From: JAJEEA01 sp965116765
Lineage (GTDB): Bacteria; Acidobacteriota; Vicinamibacteria; Vicinamibacterales; UBA8438
Direction of reading: 5' to 3'
Length of the DNA stretch: 64,000 bases
Assembly: GCA_965116765.1 (NCBI GenBank)
Contig: OZ220718.1
Location: forward strand, 3,906,001 to 3,970,000
The notes below the pieces were generated by a model that saw only the letters and a program-made list of their open reading frames with translations, was not told where the DNA came from and searched no databases. How positions within the stretch are numbered: the stretch's first letter is position 1; every line of letters begins with the position of its first letter. Position numbers and translations under genes: made by a program. Positions 54,520 to 64,000 of the stretch are shown here, piece after piece.

Positions 54520-55374
54520 TCACGCGGCGTTCGACCTGGGGGCGGCGGCGACGCGCGATGGGGCCGCTTCCGCGACCGCGGGCACGCGGGCCTTCGCCAT
54601 GTTCAGGCGGCGGCGGCCCGCCGGTCCCCCGCCGGTCGTCGTCGCGGCCATCGCCCTCGGATCGAGGTCCGGACCCAGCTCCTTGCGGAGCCGCTGCACC
54701 GCGCGGGCGTGCAGTTGCGACACGCGGGACTCGTTGACCCCGATCTCGCTGCCGATCTCCTTCATCGTCACGTCGCCGTAGTAGTAGAGCCCGATGACCT
54801 TCCGCTCGCGGGCCGGCAGCGACTTGATGGCATCGCGCACCCGCCTGGCGACGTCGCCCTGCTCGCACACGCGATCGGGTCTCGGCTGCTCCGCCGGCAT
54901 CATGACCGGAGGCAGGTTGGCGCTCTGCCCGGGGTCGACGGAGGCGAGGGGCGACGTCGATTCGATCGCCTTGATGCGGACGATGGTCCGGCTCAGCGCC
55001 GCCTCGTCGTATCCCATGTGCTGCGCGAGGTTCGCCAGCGACGGCTCGTCTCCGAGCTCGTGGCGCAGCTTCTCGCGGGCCGCCTCGAGCTCGCGCCTGA
55101 CCTTGCGGACCCCGCGGGGCCACGCGTCGCGGCGCAGGGCGTCGATCATCGCGCCGCGGACACGGCGCTCCGCGAAGGTCTCGAACTTGATGCCGCGCCC
55201 CTCGTCGAACCGGTGGGCCGCGTCGATGAGCCCGATCATGCCGTCCTGCACGAGGTCGCCGAGGTCTATCGAGTGCGGCATGGAAGCCGCCATGCGCCGG
55301 GCCATCGCCTCCACGAACGGCACGCCCGCGGCGATGCGGTCGTGACCCTTGCCGTCGGTTGCTTGCGCCTTCAT
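54520..55374 (-). CDS. RNA polymerase sigma-28-type factor (FliA/WhiG family)
   Basis: 284 residues from ATG 55374. Region 2 is IDLGDLVQDGMIGLIDAAHR with FDEGRGIKFETFAERRVRGA, region 3 has EKLRHELGDEPSLANLAQHM, and region 4 has SLPARERKVIGLYYYGDVTM then EIGSEIGVNESRVSQLHARA. The order and linker match the FliA/WhiG group. A ~50-residue Ala-rich tail is extra. No flagellar genes are nearby, so it may direct a non-motility regulon. Monocistronic. Confidence 0.93.
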   Translation of the reverse strand: MKAQATDGKGHDRIAAGVPFVEAMARRMAASMPHSIDLGDLVQDGMIGLIDAAHRFDEGRGIKFETFAERRVRGAMIDALRRDAWPRGVRKVRRELEAAREKLRHELGDEPSLANLAQHMGYDEAALSRTIVRIKAIESTSPLASVDPGQSANLPPVMMPAEQPRPDRVCEQGDVARRVRDAIKSLPARERKVIGLYYYGDVTMKEIGSEIGVNESRVSQLHARAVQRLRKELGPDLDPRAMAATTTGGGPAGRRRLNMAKARVPAVAEAAPSRVAAAPRSNAA

Positions 55375-55716
55375 GATGGTCGCCTCCAGGACATCGGTCA
55401 ACCGCGGCGCGCTGCCTGCCGGAGAGAGACAGCCGCCGCGCATGGAGACGATTAAAGCAAGTGACGTGCCAGCTCATGACGAGCGCCGTCGACGAAGGCC
55501 CCCGTGAAGCCGTGATTTCTGTAACCTGCTGTTGAAGAGTGAGTTATGCGCCCGATCCCGCGAAGGTCCATCGAGCTTCCTCGCGGGCCGAACTCGACCT
55601 GGCCGTCATGGAATTGACGTGTCGCGCTCCGGCGTGTCATCGTATTGACGCCTGGGCCGGGCGGGACGATGGGCGTGGAGGGGGAGGACCGGCCGGGCGC
55701 CGGGGGGCCGGCGGAG
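55375..55716. other. Intergenic region upstream of the sigma-factor gene
   Basis: No gene recognised. It contains the sigma-factor leader and, near 55540, a locally AT-richer stretch (GAAGAGTGAGTTATG). A trace of the dispersed repeat (GGGCGGGACGATGGGCG) lies at about 55660. Confidence 0.35.
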
Positions 55717-55926
55717 TCAGTCGCGGAAGCGTTGCTGGATGTAGCGGGCGGCGCTGATCGCTTCGACGACGCTCGTCACGATCTGGGATGCCCGGGCGCG
55801 GCTCGCGTCGTCCTCGAGCTGCGCGTCGAGGAGCTCGGCGTTCGCGAGAATGATGCCGAGCTGGTTGTTCAACCGATGGAAGAGATCGCCGAGTTCGGTC
55901 GGCTGGTCCATCTGGGGAAGGTCCAT
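55717..55926 (-). CDS. DHp-only histidine-kinase-like small protein
   Basis: 69 residues from ATG 55926. LGDLFHRLNNQLGIILANAE is an H-box-like helix (FHRLNNQLG mirrors AHELNNPL in the kinase at 52883). A second helix (ASQIVTSVVEAISAARYIQQ) completes a dimerisation hairpin. The ATPase domain is absent. It could be a phosphotransfer or decoy partner for the adjacent response regulator, or a decayed kinase. 42 nt after the HTH gene and likely in one operon. Confidence 0.6.
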   Translation of the reverse strand: MDLPQMDQPTELGDLFHRLNNQLGIILANAELLDAQLEDDASRARASQIVTSVVEAISAARYIQQRFRD

Positions 55927-55968
55927 CGTTGCCGGGACACGGGAGCGTTGTGCGGGACCGGCCCGCCG

Positions 55969-56172
55969 TCAATCCGCGTGCGGCGGCTCCGTCGGGGCGG
56001 CTCCGGCGCGCGGGTCGCGCCACAGCGTATCGACGAATATCCGCACCGAACCGCCGGCCGTCCGCACGTACTCGACCTTGCCGCCGGCGATCCAGTTGTA
56101 GATCGTGCGGCGGCTGACTCCCACCAACTCGCACGCCTGCGCGATCGAGAGGGTTTTTCTATCGCCAATCAT
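55969..56172 (-). CDS. Excisionase-family (MerR-like) helix-turn-helix protein
   Basis: 67 residues from ATG 56172. TLSIAQACELVGVSRRTIYN then WIAGGKVEYVRTAGGSVRIF is the typical HTH_17 (helix-turn-helix plus wing) of small DNA-binding proteins used as excisionases or repressors. No integrase is nearby. It is divergent from the sigma-54 regulator and precedes the DHp-only gene. Confidence 0.85.
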   Translation of the reverse strand: MIGDRKTLSIAQACELVGVSRRTIYNWIAGGKVEYVRTAGGSVRIFVDTLWRDPRAGAAPTEPPHAD

Positions 56173-56301
56173 GACAGACGCTCGCGTTTCGCCCGGCCCG
56201 GTCTCGCCTTCGCCTTCACTCCCGGCCCGGCTCAAGGATGGTATCGGCAGCTGGCGACCCTTCCATTAGCCGGTCCGCGCCGGCGTCGCCGCCGCCCGGG
56301 A

Positions 56302-56465
56302 GTCTGCGGCGTCGAACGGTGCAGACTCCCGGCAGGGTCGGTCGGGCGCCCGGCGGAGCCGAAGGCGACGATGGGCGGGCCCGGGGTCTGCGGCGTCGAA
56401 CGGTGCAGACTCCCGGCAGGGTCGGTTGGGCGCCCGGCGGAGCCGAAGGCGACGATGGGCGGGCC
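56302..56465 (+). repeat. Two tandem copies of the dispersed ~80-bp repeat (84-nt period)
   Basis: Copy one spans 56302-56381 and copy two 56386-56465, almost identical. Each begins GTCTGCGGCGTCGAACGGTG then CAGAC, where GTCTGC and GCAGAC form a perfect 6-bp stem. Then CCGGCAGGGTCGG, GGCGCCCGGCGGAGCC and GGCGACGATGGGCGGGCC follow. The array ends 26 nt before ATG 56492. The rest of 56173-56301 has no gene. Confidence 0.92.
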
Positions 56466-56491
56466 GGGGGTGTCGAGAGAGGCCGGCGCCC

Positions 56492-57910
<1,419 letters not shown>

Positions 57911-58306
57911 GCAGGGCCTCCGGCGAAAGACGGTCGGAGCCGCAACGGAACGCCACGGCCCCTGACCCGCCCGGCTTGCCCAATCGGCCCCGAACGCGAC
58001 CGCAAGGTCGCGCTACGGCCTCCGCCCGGCGCCCGGCCAACCTTGCAGAAGCCCGTACCGCTTCTACGGCGCCGACACCTCGCCCGCCGAATCGTCGACA
58101 GCGGCCCCGCCTGGCGCCCCGCCGACCGTCGAGGAGTCGGCCGCTCTACGTCACCGACGCCTACCAGCCCGTGGCGAAAGTCCCCGCTGCATTCGAGCGG
58201 CGATGCATCCCGCGCCGAGGTGTTCGGGGAAGAGAACGATCGAGGGTCGTGGCCCCTCCAGGTCTATTCCCCCAAGAGCATGCACTCTCGGTGCAACGCG
58301 GGGTTT
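57911..58306. other. 396-nt intergenic region with a degenerate repeat copy
   Basis: No gene is supported. The minus strand from 58080 to 58014 carries GTCGGCGCCGTAGAAGCGGT, GGGCTTCTGCAAGGTTGG, then CGCCGGGCGGAGGCCGTAGC, a degenerate copy of the dispersed repeat. The 3' exon flank of the group II intron begins at 58306. Confidence 0.5.
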
Positions 58307-58425
58307 GTAGAGTCGACGACTGGCGCGGTGGCGGTAGGCGGACGGGGGTAGCTGTTCCCGGCGGCTTTCGCCCGCTGTCGGTGCCTCACTCCTCGCCATG
58401 GCTCCGTTTCCAGTCGCCGCTCATC

Positions 58426-58458
58426 GAACCGGACGAGCGGATTTCCCGCATCCGGCTC
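58426..58458 (-). ncRNA. Group II intron domain V
   Basis: A 33-nt hairpin. On the minus strand it begins GAGCCGGATGCGG, has the GAAA tetraloop, and ends CCGGTTC. It includes the AGC catalytic triad and the two-nucleotide bulge expected of domain V. Confidence 0.88.
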
Positions 58459-58468
58459 TCGGACGAGA

Positions 58469-59827
58469 TCATGCCTTCGCCCACGGAAAGCTCGCCGTTC
58501 GCAACCCAAGGCGCGTGAGCCCGTAGTCGGACCAGAGCCGCATGGCCGGGAATCGCACCTCCTTCCCGGTCCGCACCTGGTGCTTGCGACAGAGCCATTG
58601 GCGCAGCCGCCGGGTCGCGTGCCGGTCGACCGCCTCGTAGGCCGGGCTGACCTGCCCCAGGGTGAAGTAGTTCGCCCATCCCGTCAACAGACGGTTCAGG
58701 CGCGCCACCACAACGCCCGGCGGCAGGTGCCCACTACGCGGCGTCGTCAGTTCGCTCACGCGGCGGCAGATGCTCTGGACGCTCGCCGAGCTCGGGCGCG
58801 TGCCGATGTAGGCGGCTCCCGTGGTCGGTCGATAGTTGCGCCCAATCCGGTAGCCGAGGAACGTCATCGGTTCCTCCGGCACCCGGCAGCAGCGGGTCTT
58901 CTCGGCGTTCATCGGCAGCTTCAGTCGCTTCATCAGTCCCTCGACTGCCGCCAGCATCATCGATGCCGGCGCTCGGCCGAGCACCGCGAAGTCGTCCGCA
59001 TAGTTGACGATTTCCGCTCCGAAGCACCGGGCGTACCCCAGCACCTTCCAGCCCCGGATGAAGCGACGCATGTAGACGTTGCTGAACAGCGGCGAAATCG
59101 GCGCCCCTTGCGGGGTACCCTTCCGCTCGCGTCGCGCACGGTTCGTCCGGCGGCGTCCGCCCCGACCGTCGTCCTCCTCGACCGCCATCTCCAGCCACGC
59201 CTTGACCCACCCCAACAGCCGACCGTCGCTCACGCGACGGGCGACCGATTTCAGCAGGTCCGCGTGCGGGATTTCGCCGAAGTAGTTCGTCAGGTCGGCG
59301 TCCACCACCTCCCGGTGCCCGGTGTTCAGCAGCCGGTGTACGCGTCTGACCGCGTCATTCGCGCTCCGGCCCGGCCGGTAGGCGTATTGCTCCGGTTCCA
59401 GGTCCGCTTCGAAAATCGGCGACAACACCAGCATCGCCGCCGTCTGCGCCACCCGGTCCCGGAGACACGGTATGCCCAACGGCCGGAACTTCCCGCGCTG
59501 CTTCTTCGGGATGAGCACCTGCCGAACCGCACGCGGCCGGTAGGTCCCCTCCTTCAGGTCCCGCGCCAGTGCGCCCAACCACCCGTCCACCCCCTGCGAT
59601 TCGACGTCCGCGACCGTCTCGCCGTCCACCCCGGCCGCGCCGCCGTTGCGGCGGACGGTCTGCCAGGCGACCGCAAGCACGTCGTCGCGCCACACCTTGT
59701 CGCTCAGCGAGTAGAACCGGAAGTCGGCGAGCTTCCTTCGCTTTCGCATGTAGCACCGTCTGGAGTCGCTGAACACGTTCTGAGGCTGCTAGGCCTTCGC
59801 CAGTCCCCACGTCCCTTCCTCCGTCAT
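58469..59827 (-). pseudogene. Group II intron reverse transcriptase/maturase with N-terminal frameshifts
   Basis: The main frame, readable from ATG 59749, has RT motifs KFRPLGIPCLRDRVAQTAAM, EQYAYRPGRSANDAVRRVHR, VDADLTNYFGEIPHADLL, GTPQGAPISPLFSNVYMRRF and catalytic YADD in AEIVNYADDFAVLG. The maturase X domain and the C-terminal FPWAKA follow. No HNH endonuclease. The expected N-terminus starts at ATG 59827 and lies partly in another frame (ASERVQRLQTVLHAKAKEA). One shift is near 59735 (GAAGCTCGCCGAC) and another near 59815. The RT core is intact, but a full-length protein cannot be made as written. Confidence 0.85.
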
Positions 59828-60312
59828 GCGCTGCTCTCGAACCGAGGCCCCTTCCCTCCACCGGCGTTACCCGGCTTCCCCGGTACTACAGGCCTCTCCG
59901 CCACCCTCGCCGGCCCAACCTGACCCTCGCGGGCTGTCGGTTGGCGCGTGCCACGCCACCGGCAGGGCTTCCCGTGTTGCGTCCATTCCCCTCTTCCATG
60001 CGTGCTGTCGCCAATACCCCGGCGGAAACGGTCGGTGCTCCCGTCGCTCGCTTCCCGACCGCTGGCAGCCTTCCCCGTGTGGCAGGCGGGTCGGCTTCCG
60101 CATCACAGGTTTCGGGGCCTGCTCGGCGTTCAGTCGCGTTACGGCCCGCATGGTCGCTGAACCGCCCACGGCGGCCCTTGTCGTCGGAGTGCTTCGGGCG
60201 ATATCGTTGCCTCCATCGTCCGCTCCGATTGCTACCGGCTGGAGCGACAGTTGCCGGGCGGGATTCGCACCCGCTGAGGAATGGCGCCGTCACGGCGCAC
60301 CACCACGGGCTG

Positions 60313-61572
60313 CTACGCGAACAGCCGCATCGGCTCGAACGAGCCCTTGAGAATCGACGCGCTGTCGTCGAACCCGAGCCACCCCTCGATCATCGACGCG
60401 TAGACGCGCCTGAAGTCGGTGGTCATCTTCAGGTTGCCGTCGTCGAGATCGGTCAGGCTGGGGTGCCGGCCGTGCAGGCCGCCGGCGACGCCGGGGCCGA
60501 CGACGAACATCGGGGTCGCGGTGCCGTGGTCGGTGCCGAGGCTGGCGTTCTCCTCGACGCGGCGGCCGAACTCGGTGAACACCATCATCGCCACGTCGCC
60601 GGCGCGGCCGATGCGCTGCAGGTCGTCCATGAACCCCCGGATCGCGTCGGCGGTGTACGCGAGCAGGCGCGAGTGCGGGTCGGCCTGGTGCACGTGGGTG
60701 TCGAACGAGTTGCCCTGGTAGGCGACGTAGTAGAGCCGCGTCGGCATGTCGGCGTGGATCAGCGCCGCCACCTGCCGGAGCTGCGGCGAGAGGCCGCCGA
60801 TGCCGTAGTCGACGGGGGTGCGGTAGGCGGCGGACGCCTCGCGGACGAGCTGCGCGCTCTCGACCGCGTTGGCCGCCGTCGACGCCAGGAACTCCAGGGC
60901 GGGGTTGTCGGCCGCCGTCGGCCGCAGCCGCTCGATGGCCTGCTTCTCCGTCTCGGTGCCCACCCGGCGGAAGCCGCGGGGATTGTTGAAGACGAGGGGC
61001 TGGTGGTGGCGCGCCTGCACCGCCAGCGACTGGCGGGTCCCGATGTTGACGATCCTGTTGCCCTGGGCGTCGTGGTCATAGACGCCGTCGGCGAGGCGGC
61101 CCAGCCACCCGAGGGGCTCGCCGCCGTTGGGCACCCCGGTGTGCCAGAACCCCATCGACGAGAAGTGCGACAGGCTGGGGTTGTCGTAGCCGCAGCCGTG
61201 CACGACGCCGAGCATGCCCTCCTTGTAGAGGCGCTCGAAGCCGGTCATCGACGGGTGCAGCCCGTAGCCGTCGGCGATGGGGATGACGTCGCGGGGCCGG
61301 ACGCCGAGGTTCGGCCGCACGCGGTAGTACTCGTCGTCGCCGTAGGGGACGACGGTGTTCAGGCCGTCGTTGCCGCCGGACAGCTCGACGACGACGAGGA
61401 TGCGCTCGGGACGGCTCTCGGCGCTCGTGCCCTCGAGGGCCTGCGCGGTCAGCGCCGCCGACGTCCGGTCGAGCAGCACCGGCAGCCCGGCGGTGAGCCC
61501 GATGCCGTACAGCCCCTTCCGCAGGAAGTCGCGCCGCGAGCAACCACAGCCGTTGAGTTGGCGGATAGTCAT
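60313..61572 (-). CDS. DUF1501 protein with Tat signal
   Basis: 419 residues from ATG 61572. The N-terminus GCGCSRRDFLRKGLYGIGLT is a twin-arginine signal. LVVVELSGGNDGLNTVVPYG, SHFSSMGFWHTG, YVAYQGNSFDTHVHQ, MVFTEFGRRVEENAS and GTDHGTATPMFVVGPGVAGG are DUF1501 hallmarks, giving an alkaline-phosphatase-like (sulfatase superfamily) fold. The pair DUF1800-DUF1501 is conserved and its role is unknown, possibly export of a cell-surface or polysaccharide-processing complex. The group II intron begins 12 nt after its stop. Confidence 0.93.
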   Translation of the reverse strand: MTIRQLNGCGCSRRDFLRKGLYGIGLTAGLPVLLDRTSAALTAQALEGTSAESRPERILVVVELSGGNDGLNTVVPYGDDEYYRVRPNLGVRPRDVIPIADGYGLHPSMTGFERLYKEGMLGVVHGCGYDNPSLSHFSSMGFWHTGVPNGGEPLGWLGRLADGVYDHDAQGNRIVNIGTRQSLAVQARHHQPLVFNNPRGFRRVGTETEKQAIERLRPTAADNPALEFLASTAANAVESAQLVREASAAYRTPVDYGIGGLSPQLRQVAALIHADMPTRLYYVAYQGNSFDTHVHQADPHSRLLAYTADAIRGFMDDLQRIGRAGDVAMMVFTEFGRRVEENASLGTDHGTATPMFVVGPGVAGGLHGRHPSLTDLDDGNLKMTTDFRRVYASMIEGWLGFDDSASILKGSFEPMRLFA

Positions 61573-61793
61573 CGTTCCTCTCTCCACTACACCCGAAGTG
61601 TCTGCGCCTCGGACGACGGGGACTCCTGCGGGGTCGGGGGGCGAAGCCGCGGCGCGGTGACCCGACCGCCGGGCGACGAGTTGCCGCGCCAGGTACGGCC
61701 ATCGACGCGAGCTTGCCAACCTTGCACCCGGACGCAGCCCGTTCTCGCGGTTCCGGCGCCTGGCGCGTGACGCGGTCGGTCCCCGTCACCGCG

Positions 61794-63743
61794 CTACGCG
61801 AGCTGGTACTCCGGCGCGCTCAGCACGAGATAGAGCAGCGAGCGCAACGCCCCTTCCACCCGCGGCCCCGGCCCCGGCAGGCGGTCGCCGCCCAGGTCCT
61901 CCCGCAGCCGCTCGACGAGCACCGCGCGGGCCGCGTCCTCGACGGGAACGCGGAGGAACCGCCGCACGAAGTGGTCGACGACGTCCCCGGCCGTCGTGGC
62001 CCCGGCCGCCGTCACCATGGCGAACAGATCGAGGTCGGCGGTGGCCCTCGGAATCGGAATCAGCCGGTCGAAGGCCATGACGTAGCCCATGTAGCCGCCG
62101 TAGCGGGTGTTGTACTCCTCGTCGCGGTCGACGAGCCGGCTCGACTCGGCGTCGCCGCCCTCCTGGGTGGCGGCGGTGATGTTCATGCCCTGCTCGATGC
62201 GCCGGCCGACCCGCGCGTAGATGCCGGGGACGTTCCGGTCGGGCGCCCAGAAGCCGTCGCGGTCGGGGAACAGGACGCCGCGGAACAGGTTGCCGCGCTC
62301 GAGGAGCAGGGCCGGCGTGATCCACGTCCGGCCGCCGGCCCACCCCGCCACGTTGGGCGGATTGAACAGCGTCTGGCCCAGGCCCGCCGTCAGCCGGTTG
62401 AAGTCGGGGATGGTGGGCAGCCGGGTCAGGCCGAGCTTCCGGTAGGTCGAGACCACGAGCTGCACGGGGCTCTTGATCTGCGTCGCCACCGAGGCCGGGC
62501 TGTAGAAGTCCCTCGACAGGAAGATCCGCCGCAGCAGGGGCCGCAGCTCGTAGCCGGCCTCGCGGAACGTGTCGCCGAGCTCGGCGCGGGTCGCCGGGTC
62601 GAGCTCCTCGCGCACCAGGAACCGGTAGAGCTTGCCGGCGATGAACTCGGCCGTCACCGGCGTCTCGAGGATGATGTCGATGATGTCCTCGCCGTCGAAG
62701 GGGCCGGTGCGCCCGAGGAAGGTCTTCTCGCCGAAGTCGTGGTTGCCGGCGTCGAACCGGAACTCCACGCCGTCGTTCGTCCATCCCGTGAACGCGCGGG
62801 AGGCCTCGCGGATGTCCCGCTCGCTGTAGTTGCCCACCCCCATCGTGAACAGCTCGAGCAGCTCGCGCCCGAAGTTCTCGTTGGGGTGGTCCTTGCGGTT
62901 CTCGCCATTGTCGAGATAGACGAGCATCGCGGGGTCGGTGAGGATGCCGACGAGCAGGTCGCGGAAGTTGCCGGCGGCGTTGGCGCGCAGCATGTCGTTC
63001 TGGCGGTGCATCATGCGGGCGTCCCGCACCTTGCCGGCGCCGGTGGCGAAGTGCCCGTGCCAGAACAGCGTGAGCTTCTCCTCGAGGGGGCGGCGGGTCG
63101 TCAGCATGCGCCCGCCCCACCACGTCGCGAGGCGCTGGGTCTCGATGGCGTTGGCGCGCAGGCCGTAGAAGAACGTGTTGACGACGGGCTGCAGCCGGCG
63201 CGACTCGCCCTCGGGCAGCATCGCGACGCCCATCGACGTCCCCGTCTCCCGCGCGATGCGCACCGCCTCGGCGCGGCTCTTGGGGAACGGGTCCATCCCC
63301 GCGTCCCAGATGGGCGAGGACTCGAACGCGGGGGCGGCCGCGTCGTCCACGGCGGCGAACTCGACGAGGGCGTCGACGGCGGCCTCGGGGGTCATCGCGG
63401 CCAGCCGCTCGATCTCGGCCGGCGTCGCCCCGAAACCGGCGCGCTCGACGAGGTGCGCGGCCCCCTCGTAGCTCCAGTCGGCGGCGGTGATCGGCGTCAG
63501 GTCGTCGACCCACTCGTCGGGGCCCGACTCCGCCGCGAGGGCCGCGGCGGCGCCGAGCGCGGCCAGGACCGCGGCCGCGAGCAGCCAGCCGAGACGCCGG
63601 CGGACGCGCAGACGGTCCCGAATGTGCTCGGGGGCCACCAGCAGGACGGCGGCGAGCAGCCAGCCGAGGGGCCGGAGCATCGCCATGCACCAGCAGTCGG
63701 GCCCCGCCGCGGCGGTGTCGTAGTCGTTGCGCAGCTTCGTCAT
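61794..63743 (-). CDS. DUF1800 protein, partner of DUF1501
   Basis: 649 residues from ATG 63743. Two hydrophobic segments near the N-terminus (LGWLLAAVLLVAP and LGWLLAAAVLAALGAAAALA) look like a duplicated signal-anchor, which is odd. The DUF1800 core follows: AAHLVERAGFGATPAEIERL, LTLFWHGHFATGAGKVRDAR, NENFGRELLELFTMGVGNYS, EASRAFTGW, AGKLYRFLVREELDPATRAE, and LNPPNVAGW-like LFNPPNVAGWAGGRTWITPA. 221 nt upstream of DUF1501 and probably co-transcribed. No catalytic motif is known. Bases 63744-64000 hold no gene, only repeated GGGGAGAG-type runs. Confidence 0.93.
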   Translation of the reverse strand: MTKLRNDYDTAAAGPDCWCMAMLRPLGWLLAAVLLVAPEHIRDRLRVRRRLGWLLAAAVLAALGAAAALAAESGPDEWVDDLTPITAADWSYEGAAHLVERAGFGATPAEIERLAAMTPEAAVDALVEFAAVDDAAAPAFESSPIWDAGMDPFPKSRAEAVRIARETGTSMGVAMLPEGESRRLQPVVNTFFYGLRANAIETQRLATWWGGRMLTTRRPLEEKLTLFWHGHFATGAGKVRDARMMHRQNDMLRANAAGNFRDLLVGILTDPAMLVYLDNGENRKDHPNENFGRELLELFTMGVGNYSERDIREASRAFTGWTNDGVEFRFDAGNHDFGEKTFLGRTGPFDGEDIIDIILETPVTAEFIAGKLYRFLVREELDPATRAELGDTFREAGYELRPLLRRIFLSRDFYSPASVATQIKSPVQLVVSTYRKLGLTRLPTIPDFNRLTAGLGQTLFNPPNVAGWAGGRTWITPALLLERGNLFRGVLFPDRDGFWAPDRNVPGIYARVGRRIEQGMNITAATQEGGDAESSRLVDRDEEYNTRYGGYMGYVMAFDRLIPIPRATADLDLFAMVTAAGATTAGDVVDHFVRRFLRVPVEDAARAVLVERLREDLGGDRLPGPGPRVEGALRSLLYLVLSAPEYQLA

Positions 63744-64000
63744 GACCGGCCTCCGAAACGAGCACGCCCTACCGCGCCGGGGGGGAGAGAGGGGCTCGTC
63801 GGGCAGCCGCTCTCCGCAGCCGCAGGCACGCCCGGGCGCGCGGGGGAGAGAGACACCGCCACCAGCGCCCCGGCCCGGCTCACGGCACGCCCGACCGCGC
63901 AGTCGGGGAGAGGCGACCGCGGCGGCGAACCGGGCCGCACGCTTCGGCTTCCCCCGACGGCCAACCGGGCCACGTCGCCCCGCGCAAACGGGCCAACCTG

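Larger units (their letters stand above)
58307..60300 (-). mobile_element. Group II intron with maturase ORF
   Basis: The intron is on the minus strand. Its 5' end at 60300 reads GTGCGCCGTGACGGCGCC, a standard GUGCG start with the first domain I stem, followed by GGGTGCGAATCCCGCCCGGC. Domain V is at 58458-58426, 10 nt after the ORF stop. The 3' end is GACTCTAC at 58307, closing a domain VI helix that begins GGCGACTGG and ends CCAGTCGTC. Total 1,994 nt. The 5' exon ends in CAGCCCGTGGTG, 12 nt after the DUF1501 stop codon. Confidence 0.85.

Noticed and set aside
55969..56172. Excisionase-like gene as a sign of an integrated element
   Set aside because: No integrase or attachment site is visible nearby, and such HTH proteins are also ordinary regulators.
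56302..56465. Tandem 84-nt units as a CRISPR array
   Set aside because: Only two units, nearly identical throughout with no unique spacers, and the same unit is dispersed elsewhere.

Overview
This is a very GC-rich (visibly about 70 %) bacterial chromosome segment with about 53 intact or nearly intact protein genes, several broken ones, one group II intron, and no rRNA, tRNA or CRISPR array that I could see. The gene content points to Acidobacteriota, most likely a Vicinamibacteria-type lineage (inference). The basis is an ADOP/MacB-type permease, a DUF1501/DUF1800 pair, a DUF5916 protein, many exported amidohydrolases, esterases and alpha/beta hydrolases, a tannase/feruloyl-esterase, DUF1080, and three paralogous secreted proteins sharing a C-terminal CHEGN motif.

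Layout. 0-12.4 kb is mostly exported catabolic enzymes (CocE-like hydrolase, two amidohydrolases, an LPMO-like protein, alpha/beta hydrolase), an orphan SecD and small secreted unknowns. 12.4-16.2 kb is an accessory patch: a possible BrxF relic, an AlbA_2/HATPase protein, a truncated PIN domain and an AAA ATPase. 16.4-21.9 kb holds a Tat-exported epoxide-hydrolase-like protein, a frameshifted carboxymuconolactone decarboxylase, a higBA module with a clear operator, and a DUF5916 protein. 22.4-25.1 kb is a lower-GC, translationally coupled operon (nucleotidyltransferase, two small ORFs, AAA_21 ATPase, TOPRIM/DUF4276-like protein) that looks like an unnamed defence or toxin system. 25.2-30.0 kb returns to exported catabolic genes. 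30.2-31.9 kb is an AbiEii-type nucleotidyltransferase with an unfamiliar partner, coupled to a beta-hydroxyacid dehydrogenase gene. 33.9-37.0 kb is clpS-clpA, the ClpA carrying a long Ala/Glu-rich insertion. 37.1-40.2 kb has two VapBC-type modules flanking a membrane-anchored MutS-like ATPase. 40.4-52.1 kb carries an ADOP permease, an ACT-domain protein, an M1 peptidase, a DsbD-like thiol reductase, a lipid kinase, a GAF protein and a FabZ-like dehydratase. 52.1-57.9 kb has a PCYCGC/CYCXC-family protein interrupted by an in-frame TGA (probable selenoprotein), a hybrid histidine kinase, a sigma-28-type factor, a DHp-only protein, an excisionase-like HTH protein and a sigma-54 response regulator. 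58.3-60.3 kb is a group II intron inserted just after a DUF1501 gene, which follows DUF1800.

The strongest novel signals are: (1) the in-frame TGA in the CYCXC-family gene, at a position where a redox Cys is expected, followed by a SECIS-like hairpin; (2) the five-gene ATPase/TOPRIM/nucleotidyltransferase operon; (3) the AbiEii-like pair embedded by ATGA overlaps behind a metabolic gene; (4) a dispersed, structured repeat of about 80 bp that tends to lie just upstream of genes in the same orientation; and (5) several promoters whose -10 box sits 6-12 nt before the start codon, implying leaderless mRNAs. Several genes carry one- or two-base frameshifts, one in a homopolymer, so some breaks may be assembly errors rather than biology.
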